Shown in pieces: positions 1 to 12,700 of a stretch of 64,000 nt of DNA. Position 1 is the first letter of the stretch. Each line of letters opens with the position of its first letter. The stretch is from NCBI GenBank assembly GCA_018697195.1, contig CM031858.1, positions 94,034,643 to 94,098,642 of the forward strand, given 5' to 3'. This DNA comes from Certhia americana (taxonomy: Eukaryota; Chordata; Aves; Passeriformes; Certhiidae). A program made the translations under genes and the position numbers. Below the pieces are notes generated by a model. The model did not search any database. It saw only the letters and a program-made list of their open reading frames with translations, and was not told the DNA's origin.

Positions 1-514
1 AATTTAGTACCCTACATCTCTTTCATTACACTGAGTCTCCTCCTGCCATTATCAAGGACAAAATATAGTAAGGTTTTAGGAGAAACACTGGCTGACCTTG
101 GGAAAAAACTTCTTGCACCAAGAGGAAATATTTAGATAGACCTTATTAACTAGAACAGGGTAAAGGCCATGGATACATTCTCATTTTTCAACCAGATAAA
201 AATATTTTTCCCCTCTTGAATGATACCATGTTTTAAGTACTGCATAACCTATGGACATGCCACAGCTGCTTCTAGGCAACAGTTAAAAAAAAGGCTTAAG
301 GTATTTGTAAAAGTATCCATGTACAGGGGCGTACACTTTAAGCCATACAAAGATATAGTGGTGCGGTCCATAATTGTTCAATAAACTATTTCTTAACTGA
401 TAGATTGTTTAGAAATCCATAAGGAATGCTGTAATTGGAAATATTGAGACAGAATTTCATTAAAATATAAGAGAACCAGTGAAATGTAAAGCTGTTCTCA
501 CATACAGCTCTTAC
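1..514 (-). other. ZNF236: ZNF236 intron 8, partial
   Basis: This is AT-rich intronic DNA 3' of the exon 8 donor, running off the left edge. No repeat, exon or other feature was recognised. Confidence 0.85.
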
Positions 515-718
515 CTGCAAAATATCTCTACTGATCCCCACTGCAATGTTGAGTTGCTGACCAGGTTGTTGAGGCTGGTTATTTTCGACAGGACCTGGTT
601 CTGATAACTCAAGGAGCTGCTGAATGACATCAGTGACAGTCTGCTGACCCTGATGAGCAGTAGCTGGAGACACCTGGTTTTCTGTCTGTTGAAGAAGTGG
701 AGATCGAAAATGTGTGGC
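515..718 (-). CDS. ZNF236: ZNF236 exon 8 (Gln-rich linker)
   Basis: The 204-bp exon (68 codons, phase 0 at both ends) has the acceptor TATATTTCAG and the donor CAG|GTAAGA. It has no zinc finger. It encodes a Gln/Pro/Glu-rich linker with [14 protein letters not shown] near the middle and GISRDILQ at the end, a signature I recognise from ZNF236. The short VIQQLLEL stretch is amphipathic and could be a protein-contact segment; that is inference. The following exon lies beyond the left edge. Confidence 0.93.
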
Positions 719-3700
719 CTGAAATATACAGCAGTACGTTTGTCAAGAAAGATCAAAAATATGTGTTATGAACACACCTGTCCAGCTCCCTTACCTGAAA
801 TATCTGGTAATTGTCCACTATGAAGATGGCTGCTTGGACAAGGCCGAATGATTGTACAAAACCTCTTTGAAAGTTTGCTTATTCCATTACACAATTGATT
901 TTGTATATCGCTTTATTTTCAGTTCTTCCCAAGCTTGAAATTGTAAGCTTACAGCTTGAATTAAATTTATTGTTAACTACTGAACCTTCAACCAATTTAG
1001 AAAACACAGGGAGGGATCAACTACAAAACTCCATGTGTAAAGGCCACATGAAAGTAATTCCCAAAAGAAATAAACTGACCTGACTATCTTCTAGAAGTTT
1101 ACATTTATCTCAAGTAGGTCCTTTGTTAAAAAAAACCTTTTGAGATTTTTCTTTTAGTAAATTATCTGTGTTGCTGCATCAAAACATTTCAGAACAAACA
1201 ACTACCTTTTCCCTTTCAATTTTGAACCTGCTTTAGAGGAATCTCTTCATAGTCTAAAAATTTAAACACACATCAGGCTCTGTCAAAATACTAAAAACAT
1301 TTTTAGTGTAAAAATCTAATTTCTCAATCTTTAATTTGAAATTGTGTATTTTAAGACTACCTTAGTAACAAATATGAAGGGAAAAAAGTGACAAAGAACC
1401 TTGGCATTTATTTTAAAATAAGAAATAAAGACTCCTGTTTGCCTGCATTTATAAATTTCTCTTCTTATGATAAACAGACTGCATAAGTACACCATTACTG
1501 AAACAACTGCTTACAATAATTTGTTTTGCTGCAGAAAACAGAAATACGTATTTATACAATGGTCAGCCCCCTAACTGGGTATGCTAAAACACACTGGTTA
1601 TTTGTTTCTAATATTCACTTCTGTTCTCTAAAAAGAACCACTTCTAGGTGCATGTGCAACCTCATACAGATATTGTCTTTCAGATTATTTTTCAGCAAAG
1701 CATAATCTTAGGCTTCACATTTGTACTATTTCCTTCTAATCTGAAAATGTCCTTGAGATTGGCTTGACTCGGATTATGTCCTGAGAATTTGATGAAGTCT
1801 TCTTAATGCCTTCTCATGAGATGACAAAAAAGAAATCCTTGTCTTGTTTCTCTTGCATGCATGTGAGAATATCACTCCTTTGCTGATTTAATAATTAGTT
1901 CTTTTTTCATCTCACTAGTAAAATACAAAAAGACTCCCTATCTCTTCAGGTTCTAATTTAACAAAAGTGCTATAAACATTTCAATATAGGTGATACACTA
2001 TACTGCAATGAGAATGGCATAAACAGGAACTGAAGTAAAGCACTTTGCTGAAGAGTGTTAAGAGTTCTTTATAGAGACAATTGTTTTTCTGGAAAAGGAA
2101 CGTAGGGAAGCTTTTATGTAGAGCAGGATGCCTACACTAAAAGTGTATAAAATTCTCCCAGGCTTTAGCAAGAGAAAGATTAATTGTTAATGAAGGAACT
2201 TCTCAGCATCATCTTTGATATGAAAATTACAGCATTACATGCATTTAGCCAGTGTGTCCTGTGTATTTATTATACAGCAGTTTATACACAGTCTCATGGA
2301 GGTTATCTTTTTTGAACAATAATGTACACACATGCACATATATAAAGTGTGCTACCATTACTCAAGATACATTGTTAATTAAGTAAGTTTCAGAGCTCTC
2401 TTTCTAGGTGTTATTTGAGTATCTGATTTTAAAGATAACATGGAGAACTGTTCAACTGGAACAGTGGACCTTGCGATGACCCTTGGTTTGTCTGATCTGC
2501 TGTGCAACACAGACAGTGTACCTGCTCTGAGTGAATTACTCTTTCAAGTCACAGTAACAGTAAAAAATTAGAGCAAATCTAATTAAAATCAAGTAGTTTA
2601 TTGTCGTTAACTTTTTCTGTTGCCATCCAACTTCAGTACGTGACTCCAAGAGTAAATTTTCTTCACCAAAATTTCATACTTTATTTCCAAATCTTAATTT
2701 GCCTACATTTGACCCTCAAAACTTTATTTCCTCTTCTCTGTTAAGATTACAGACTTTTCCCTCTTCTTCAAAACAGAAGATGAACTCACACCTAAGTATT
2801 TCATCTGGATGGACAAAGCAGCTAATGCACCTTGAATCTCTTCACTAATAAACACACCATAGGGTATTTTAAGGATTCTGATGGCTCTGACTCCTCCTGT
2901 ACCATTGAATACAGTTCATGAATAGTGAACACTATAAACAGACAACTGAAGAAACCTTAAAAATTGCCAGAATGAAATACAGACCATATACAACCCCAGA
3001 TGTGGACAGACTTGGTCAATAGTTCCATTGTATGAGGTTCAGCAAGGCCAAGTGGCAGGTCCTGCACTTGGGTCACAAAACCCCAAGGCAGCACTACAGG
3101 CTGTGTGCAGAGTGGCTGGAAAGCTGCCTGGCAGTTTCAAGCAATTCTGGCAGAAGAAGGCAATGGGATCCATTGCTCCCAACTCACACCTCTCACTAGG
3201 AAAAACCTGGCACTCTTCATCACATTATCACAGAGTATTTTGGAAGGGACCCATCAGGATCATCGAGTCCAACTCCTGGCCCTGTGCAGGACACCCCAAG
3301 AGTCACATGTCTGAGACCATGGTCCAAAAGCTTCTTCAACTCCGCTAGTTTTGGTGCTGTGATCACTTCCCTGGGGAGCCTTTCCAGTGCACAATGACCC
3401 ACTGGGTGAAGAAATTTTTTCCTGGTATCGAATCTAAACCTCCCCTGCCAAAACTTCAGGCCGTTCCCTCAGGTCCTGTCCCTGGTCACCACAGAGAAGA
3501 GATCAGTGTCTGTCCCTTTTCTTCCCCTCATGAAGAAGTTGTAACTGCAATGAGATACAAGTCTTCTCCATGCTGAACAGACCACGTCCCTATCCCTATT
3601 TGTGAGGTGACCACACTCATCCTGTAACAGGTCAATGATTTTTTTTACACTTAATAATACATTGAAAAAACTCTTTTTATTGTCCCCCACAATTCTGGCA

Positions 3701-6700
3701 AGCTTCAACTGCAGCGGAATCTTGGCCACACAAATTTTCTCTCTACAGCAAGAAGCAGTATCTCTGTACTCTTTCTATGCCACCTGACCTTGCTTCAACA
3801 GGGCATACACCTTTTCTTCTGCCTTATTTCCAAGAGAAGATCTCTGTTCAGCCAACATGGCCTGCCTTGCCTGCTTGACTTGTGACATTTGTGAACTGCA
3901 TGTTCCTGTGCCCCCAGAAGGTGATATTCAAAAAGTGACCAGCACTGATATTCCCCAGCACCTGCAAAACATGTTCCCAGGGGTCTTTATTTACCAGCTC
4001 CCTGAGCAGCCTGAAGTCTACTTTCCTCACATTCAGAGTTGAGGTTCTGCTGGTACTTTTCCTCCTGTCAACAGAGATTTTAATCTCTATCACTTCATGG
4101 TCACTGTGGCCAAGATGGCTGCCAATCTCCATTTTGCTTATGAGATCCCTTCTGCTGACATAGCAGCAGATCAAGGACGGCATCTTTCTGAGTGTTCTCC
4201 CTTAGGACCTATTCCATAAAGCTGTCATCCAAGTTTTTTAGCAATCTTCTGGCCCAGGTTGTATTAGCTGTGCGATTCTCCCAGGAAATTTCTGGCAAGT
4301 TGAATCCCCCCAGTAAGGGCAAGGACTCAGAGGTGTCCCTTAGTTCCTCAAATAATAATTCGTCAATGTCATTGTCCTGCCTAGAAGGTCTACAGCAGAC
4401 TCCCACAATGATATCTGCATTGTTTGCCCCTTGAGTCTTATCCAGGCACTCAACTATTCCATTGCCAACAGTGAGTTCCAAACATTCTAACCCTTCTATT
4501 ACACACAATTCAGTGCCACCCCTCCACTTCTTGTGCCTTGCCTAGAGTGGATGAGCTGTTCATGGTGACTCTAAAGCAATACTGCCATATTTCCCAGTTC
4601 TGGGTTTTTTGGATTTGAGCACAACAGAAAATTATCAGTAGCTGAAGTTGGGGAGACTGTAAGTCAGATGGTGTGTCCCTAAAGATACCATGCTGCAACC
4701 TGTAGCTGACAAACAGGATGCTGTATAGATGTGACAAAACGTGTCCAAATTCTTGGGGACTGGCACATACAGACTTTTCCTGTACACCACAACTGTTTGC
4801 TACGGAGTTCCAGAAATTCAGCCCTGCATCACCCTTCCCCAGCTCCACAGCTCCTCCTGAGCCCCATGGTTCCTCTGCTGCCTAAATTCCAATCAACACA
4901 ACCTGTAGGAAGACAGCTCCTTCCCTCTCCAACCAAACTATGGTAATCCCTACAAAGTACAGGCAGAGGGGTAGGGCAATCCAAGATTTTTAAGAATCCT
5001 TACTCTCTGATCTTTTTATACAGAAAAGCATTTACCTCCATTTTGAAGAGCTTTGAACAGATTTACATGCAAAATCGTGAGTGTGTAAACAAATGAGGCA
5101 ATATAATCCATTCAAGACCTGTAAATAACCTCAAAATCACCCCTAATTTAACCTATATACCACCTTTAAATAACCAGATATATTTGCCAAGGAGTTTCCC
5201 TTCACATATTAGCTGTCACAACATATCACAAAGTATCATAGCATACCCTTTTTCACCAGTTAAATGAAAATTTACAAAATTATGTAAAGCTTTTCCCACT
5301 TACAGTTTTGACACAAAAATATGACAACAACTTCACACTTACATTCTTCCATTTGTTATCAACAGGTTGCAAAAGATTAGTAGGGGATGTTGTTAAAGGC
5401 TGGGTGACAGAGTCCTACAAAGAAATCAAAACATTTTATATCTTTATCAAAAAGAAGAAAAACATGGCTGATACAACACAGAAAAATCACACTACGTGAG
5501 AGAAACAGAAGTACACAAAATCATCTTAGCTAGAGATACTAATGCAGCAAATGACAGCAAAATGACAGCCTTACAGTCACTATAATTTAGAAAGTATTCT
5601 CATGTATCCCACAAGAGTACATTCTTTGGCAGCACTGCACTTCAGGAAACTTCAGCTTTTGAAATGGGTACTTAATCATTGCTTATCCCCAGGTATGTAC
5701 CAAGGAATGACAGAGACTGATGGCAAACTTGAGAATAGGATTATTATACTAGGGATTTGTTGTTAAAGCATCTCTGCAAGTTCTCAGCAGAATGAAGACA
5801 AGTTCTAATCTAAGAATGCTAGTCCAAGTCTAATAATATAAGTTTCTAAAGCAACAGAAAAAAATAGGAATAATTAAATATATGCAGATTCAGATGTACA
5901 ATTACAAATAAGAAGCATAACCCTCTCTAATATGCAACTGACATGGCATTTTTTATCTCTGCTGCTCCTTGGTAAACTTCTTGGCATCTATTTTTAGAAA
6001 GAATCTTTTTTTTCCTTCTCTGTCTTTGCTTATACTATTGTATGACATTTTTTGCTATTCCCCTCTTGCATGCAAGCAGTGAAGTACTCATGCAAGCAGA
6101 GAAAAACCACACTGCTGTAATATTAATACGCTAAGCAAATCCAAAATATTTAAGCAAACGAAAAAAATAAAAAACAGAGCTGGCCATGGAATAAAACCTT
6201 GAAGTACTATGAAGGAATTCCTTTCTATCCTGCTTTTAAGATTAGGTTTGAGAATGTAGAAATGTAAAAAAAAGACACAGAGTATACATGTATATATGTA
6301 TATACAGAGTACATATGTACTTGCAAACAAATAAGACACATTAGTCTTTCTTTTTATGAATTAACATGGATAAACAAATAGGATCTGCCCTATACAACAA
6401 CTTCAAAAATGCAAAAAAAAAAAAGCTTTTCCAAACAACACTACTAGACAGTTTATTTCAAGAAGACACAGCTGCAAAATGAAGTTCAGACTTCAAATTT
6501 TAACATTCTTCTTTCAAAGTCTCATATTACTTATCACCCATTGAACATTAAAGCATGAGTTGGAGATTAGGCAAAACAGAGGGGACTAAAGGTAGAAAAG
6601 GCTGTTCTAATCAAATCAAAAAAAGAAGAAAGATTAAATATGCACTAGCTCACCCAGAGACATTTTCTGAATTTTAGCTCTTTTTTGTATCTTGGTAAAG

Positions 6701-9700
6701 GGAGAAAAACATTCACTGCTTCCAATAAAGCTATGTTTTTTTCCTTTATAATCTGCCTAATAAGAAGCTAACATATAAAATAAGTTATCAGATATACACA
6801 GAAGAATCCACTATGTGTTTGTATAGTCTAGAATTATACAAACAATTTCTGAAAATAAGTTGAAACTAATACATTATTTCAATATTATTATATCAATAGT
6901 TCTAAACAGTCCCCATAATTTTTATTTTATCAGAGAAGGCTAACATAATCTGTAAGAACAAGAATTATACTTTACTTAGTTGCAGAATTAAATTGCTACA
7001 TTTTCAACCAAACCCTCAAATTGTAAATACTTTTTTGCATACAGTTTGCTAATTTACATTTTCCCAATATTTAATCCAGCAAATTAACGCCAAAAATCAC
7101 ACAAAACTTGAAAAAGACAAAAGACAGCTACAGGTCTAGAAGTTCTAACCTATCTGAAGAAATACTGGAATTAAGATACAGACCTAATTAAACTTTCCAA
7201 GGCATTTACACAGTATACCAAGAAAAGCTTACCGCTGTAACATGAGATACATCTGTTGAAGCACTTGCAGAATTCTGTGGACCACCCATGTGCATCTTGC
7301 TGATATGTGTATTTAAACTACCCAAACTTTTGAAGATACAGCTACATTCTGTACAGTTGTATGTAGGGCCATTCTTCACCTTTTAAAAAAAAAACCAAAC
7401 CAAACAAATATTATGTTTTTCGTTATTTTTTTTCTATATAACAAGTATACTACAGGATTATGAGAGCTAAAATGGCTTATTTTTTCAAGTTACCAATATG
7501 CAGTGATGGAATCAGGCTGGTACCCTCTTGGATATAAATGAACTATACGTGCATGACCATAATTGCCTACTATTACTTCTCAAGGTTGTGAAGCACCAGA
7601 CAGCAAAACAGATGCCCTGTAGCAAACAAGGCCCCAGACTTTTCTTGCTTTACTATCTCCTACTATTACACACTTAAAAGCAAAACTGAAATCCAACTTT
7701 ATCAATTAAGATGTGCCTGAAGATGAAACATTATATAATACAAATATAAGTATGGAAGTGTGAGATAAAATAATGCAGAAAAAACCAACACTGCGAAGGG
7801 CACAGAAGTTTAATGTCTAGTTTGAACTGATTTTGACACCTAGAATGAGAAGTGATCAGACATCACTCGTTTGAGACTTTCAGACTAATGGGTTAAGGTA
7901 ATTAAAGCAGCTAAATTTGCGGATTCCAAACATCCTCACCTTCCCTCCTCAGTCCATCACACAGCAGTAACATCCAGTGTGGTACTTGCAATGTGCAGGG
8001 AGCAACACGGCATTCAAAAGAAAACACTCTGCAGTACTTGCAATACGGTATTGGTATTTCATATTTTGTGACATTAAACTGTCAACAAGACTTTAAAAAA
8101 GATGTAATAAAGTAATAAAAGCAATATTTTTTTATAAAAGCATATTTTAAGTAATAAAATATGCTACAACTAAATGGTGCTTTAGGAAGTGAGAATCAAC
8201 CTGTAATTCATTATCAGCTGCAATGTGATATTTTTAACTGTCTCAGAATAAAACAAAAGAATTCATAGAGTTCCGTAAAGGTTTGAAGAAAACACAGCAA
8301 CAGCAAGAAACAAAAAATATAAATAAATTATCCAAAGTAGCAACTCAAATGTAGGCTCAGGAGTGTAAAACACAACACAGAATGTGACTGAGAGGTAGAA
8401 TTTATTTGAAGTACCTTATCCCATAGCTTGTTTCTTTCTTACAGAAAAACAGAGCAATAAAAAAAAAAGTGAAAAATATTTTTTACTTCACCCCTAACTA
8501 ATACTGAAAAAAGTCAATTTAAATTATTAAATCAATGTTGTTGTATTTTTTTATGTAGCAAAAGCTATCATATATAGAGAGCTGTTAACGTTGAGGATGA
8601 CTTAGTGACAACAGAGAATCACAGAATCAAATAGGTTGGAAAACACCTCTGAGGCCCTCAAGTCCAACTGATGACCAAACACCACCATGTCAATTACACC
8701 ACTGAGTGCAAAGTCCAGTCTTAAATATCTCCAGGGATAGTGACTCTACCACTTCCCTGGGCAGCCCATTCAAATGTCTAATCACCCGTTCCGGAAGGAA
8801 TTCCTCCTGATGTCCAACCCAAACCTTCCCTGGTGCAGCTTAAGACTCTGTCCTCTTGTACTGCTGCTGATTGCTTGGGAGAAGAGGCTGACCCACACTT
8901 GATGACAGCCTCCCTCCAGGGAGATGTAGAGAATGATGAGGTCCCCTCTGAGCCTCCTCTTCTCCAGGCAAAACATTCCCAGCTCCTGGAGCCTCTCCTC
9001 ACAGAACTTGTGCTCCAGACTCCTTACCAGTTTCACTGCCCTTCCTCTGGACACACTCCAGGACCTCAACATCCTTCCTGAATTGAGTGGCCCAAACTGG
9101 ACACAGTACTTGAAGTTATATGACTTTGTATCATTAAGCGTATCACAAACTATTATGACATATCCACATACTAAGGCATATCCTAAGAAACTAGCATGCT
9201 AAGAGGAACCTTAGTAATATCTACCATTGTAACACAAAAATGGAAAACAGAATGCAAATCTCAGAATTAGGGGAAGAATGAGAACAAAGATGATATTGTG
9301 CATACAGGAAAAAAAAGAAGCAAAAAGCGCTACCTCTATCACTTCATAATTTCCAAACACAAACTAAGTCTCTTTCTATGGGTACTTCCAACCAAAAATC
9401 ACTAAAGTCTGCAAGGAAATTACTAAACAAAGTTGCACAGCTCACATTGCCAAGAAGATTGTATTACATTAGCACAGCAGTACCTTTTGAGTCTTAAAAA
9501 CTGTCTGTCAAAAAGAGGAAAAAAAACAGACATAAAGAGGTCTGAAACAATTCTCTTTTATCTTATTCTGGAATGTTCTTCTACTTGTAACCAAAAAAAA
9601 ACTCTGTAAAAGGCTGCAAGACATATACTTCAAAGACAAATGGCAAGTATGTTCTACAATAGAATTAGTTAGCTGCTGCTTGGCCTTGAAATTTTTCACC

Positions 9701-12700
9701 ATTTTCTGCTTGGCTGCTTTTGCCTTACTTTTATCTGATTCTAGCCCTTGTTCTCCCAAGACTGACGTAGGTACGTTTTTGTACACCTAACCCCACTAAT
9801 TATTAATCTACCCACGTACTGAAAAGACACTGTCAAATGAAGGTTTTGCTACTTTTCCTATGCATACATTTATTCAGACCAAGCTAAGGAAAGGTAAAAG
9901 CAGTAAATCAGAATAAACACGACAGTAGTAAGTCTAAACTGGTTGGAGCACATAGGAATAGCAAAACTGAGTTAAGATGCACGTTAGCACCCAGGACTCA
10001 ATGAATAATTGCATTTACCTCAGAGTGAACTCGCTGTATGTGTGACTGCAGGTTGCCTTTCTGGGAAAAGGCGGCGGGACAAAAGGCACAGGCGTGGGGC
10101 TTCTCTCCTGTGTGCTTGATCATGTGGGTCTGCAGAGCCCCCTTCTGGTTAAAGGCCTTCCCACACTCGCTGCACTTGAAAGGTCTCTCACCTGCAAGGA
10201 AACAGCAGCAGGAGGAGGAAGGGGAAGGAGATTGAAGTAAACGTCAGCATTTTCCTGTATCTAAACAAAAAATTGTAACCGTTAAAATAAAATACACACG
10301 TTATTATAAATGATATTAGGAGGTTTTGACAATAAAGTTGTTTACCTCGACCACCAACCTCAGCACCTACTCTGATGAAAATGTAGCCTTGTGAAAAAGT
10401 TCTGTGACTTAGCTGGTGATTATTAGTTGAAATAGGCAAAATAAAGGAAATCTGGATGAAGCAATTATTTAAAACAGCTTCCTTAAATTGTGGTTTGAAA
10501 GATTTCAGAAGCTGCTATACAAAATCACTGGAGAAAAAAAAAAAAAAACCAAAACAAAGGGAAAAAGGAAAAAAAAAACCCCACGTTTTACACCAAATCC
10601 TATAAAATGCATATACCTTCACAGAAACAAATGGAATTTAACCTTTTATCTAATTTAAAATCAGAAAGTCTTGTAACAACACTGCAGAAGATGGCATACA
10701 GTTCCAACTCCCCAATAAATATTAAGAGCCATTCATTCTTTCAACAACTTACTGAAAATATGCAATGAAATAATGTTTTGGAAAGTTCTGCTCAGAAAAT
10801 AATTTTGAAACCTGTTCATATTGAATATTTAAAGAAAAACTAGCCAATATTGTTACAGAAATGCTCTATCACAATTTCCCCATTTTGGTGCCCTCACTGC
10901 TGTGCATAATTACACTTTATGTATAAGCATCACTTTATTTGATAAGCATCAAGAACCCCACAGAAACTTTAAGTTATGAAACATATGAGGACTGCATAAA
11001 CATTACAAAGCTACATAAACATACTAATAATAAATTTCGGTTTCTTACAACCATGTGTCCTAATTAACTCTTGGAAACATCAACTGTGAACTTCATACTA
11101 TCTTTTTTTTCTTTTAATGAAATAGTTCAGCTGTGTTAACTCCAGGACTTTGAAAATATTTAACACATTGCCTTTGCACATTTCCATAGCCAAGACTAGT
11201 ATAAGCACGCAGTATGTTATGTCTGCTACACCAGTAAGTACTATCATGTATACACCAGATCAGTTTTAATTACTATTTTAATATTATTTCTAATTTTATA
11301 GATGTAATTACATCTACTTTAAACTTATTAATACTTAATTAAACTCACATTGTCAGAAACAAAAGCAGCTATTTTTCTGAAATTGATTTCAATCATATAA
11401 TTTACTGACAAAGTTTATCTTTTGTTCTGCTGTTTGGGGGTTTTGAAGGTGCTTTAAGAATTGCAGGTTTTAACTGTATGTTTTTAAAAGAGATTAAAAC
11501 AAAGAACAGATTCACATCTGGAAATACAAAATTCCTATCAGGCTTTCATAGGCAAAAAGCTTGGCTTCCAGTAAGAGCTGCTGCTGGACACATGTAAGTA
11601 TTTTTTCAGGTTAAGTTTTCCTATGGAAGTAAATCTCATTATAAAAACAAAACCTTAATTCTGTTGTGGAAATTTGAAATTCCTGTATTTCTCAAGTATA
11701 ACTCAAAAAAACATACAGATTTGAGAGGGCGGACAAGGGGTTCATTACTCATTTATTAAGATGGGATTTACAGTCCCTGAGACTTGATTTTTTTCCCCAG
11801 AAGGGTGCAGCTGCTTGAAATGACTACCTAGAACAAAAAAAAGTACTGAAATTAAGAGGCTAACATAATGCTGTGCATTGCACACAGACCTGCTATTTTA
11901 ACTGACAGGGCATGCTAAATTCTTTAAAGCAGAGTTGTTCTTTTCTACATATTTACAGTACCTCAAGCAGCCAAATGCCAGACAGATTGTGTGCAGATTT
12001 AGAGTACTAACATACTTCACAACTTAAATGAGTATTTTTAAGCTACTTGGGAGTTAAAATGATCTCCCCTCATGCAGATTGGGACTGCATTTCCTATCTC
12101 CGGTTTCCCAATAGACAAAGGTCTTTTAGTCTTAAAAAGAAAAACGTATAAATGCCCTTGAACTTTTTGAAGCTTTAAAAAAGCATCCACAACCAACTAT
12201 AATCTTGTTTCTTTAATTCTGACTAGACTAAGTTAATGAATTAAATAGAGCCAAGAATCTAAAATACTGCAGTTAATTTTCACTGACCTTTTTTTGACAT
12301 TACTTTCAAGCAATTGTTTTAAGGCAGGTACAAGGGTGACCTCTTGTGTTACTTTTCTACAACTAGATCTGTAAAACTTCAAAAGGTTCTCAAGAAAGTG
12401 TAACACAATGGTCTTTTTATTTTAGTAAACAAGGCCATTCTTGTAAATGGTAACTCATCACATCACTGTCTGAACAGTGATATTTCACTGACTGACACTA
12501 CGAATAGAATTGCACACTTACATAAATGAATACCTGAATTAGCTAAAAACTAGACAAACGGCAATTTATTCAGTATGTATGAAAAATACACATTGAACAC
12601 CACTGGAACATCTTCAATGAATACTTTGTTTACAGCCAAATTCCTCCTGTAATATGCATACCTGGTTAAAATGCAAGAATTATTCTTTTATAGTCATCTG

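Larger units (their letters stand above)
719..7232 (-). other. ZNF236: ZNF236 intron 7 (6.5 kb)
   Basis: The intron is AT-rich (dense A/T runs at 6.0-7.2 kb). Besides the candidate cassette exon (5343-5414) and CR1 pieces (3.0-4.9 kb) I see nothing else with coding character. Between 719 and 3003 and between 5415 and 7232 nothing specific is seen. Confidence 0.85.
7380..10018 (-). other. ZNF236: ZNF236 intron 6 (2.6 kb)
   Basis: The intron contains one CR1 fragment (8612-9118) and an unassigned open stretch (9588-9786, minus). The remainder is AT-rich with no recognised feature. Confidence 0.85.

Noticed and set aside
4192..4946. Plus-strand open frames near 4.2-4.9 kb
   Set aside because: They are antisense shadows of the minus-strand CR1 ORF2 remnant (certain up to about 4.5 kb).
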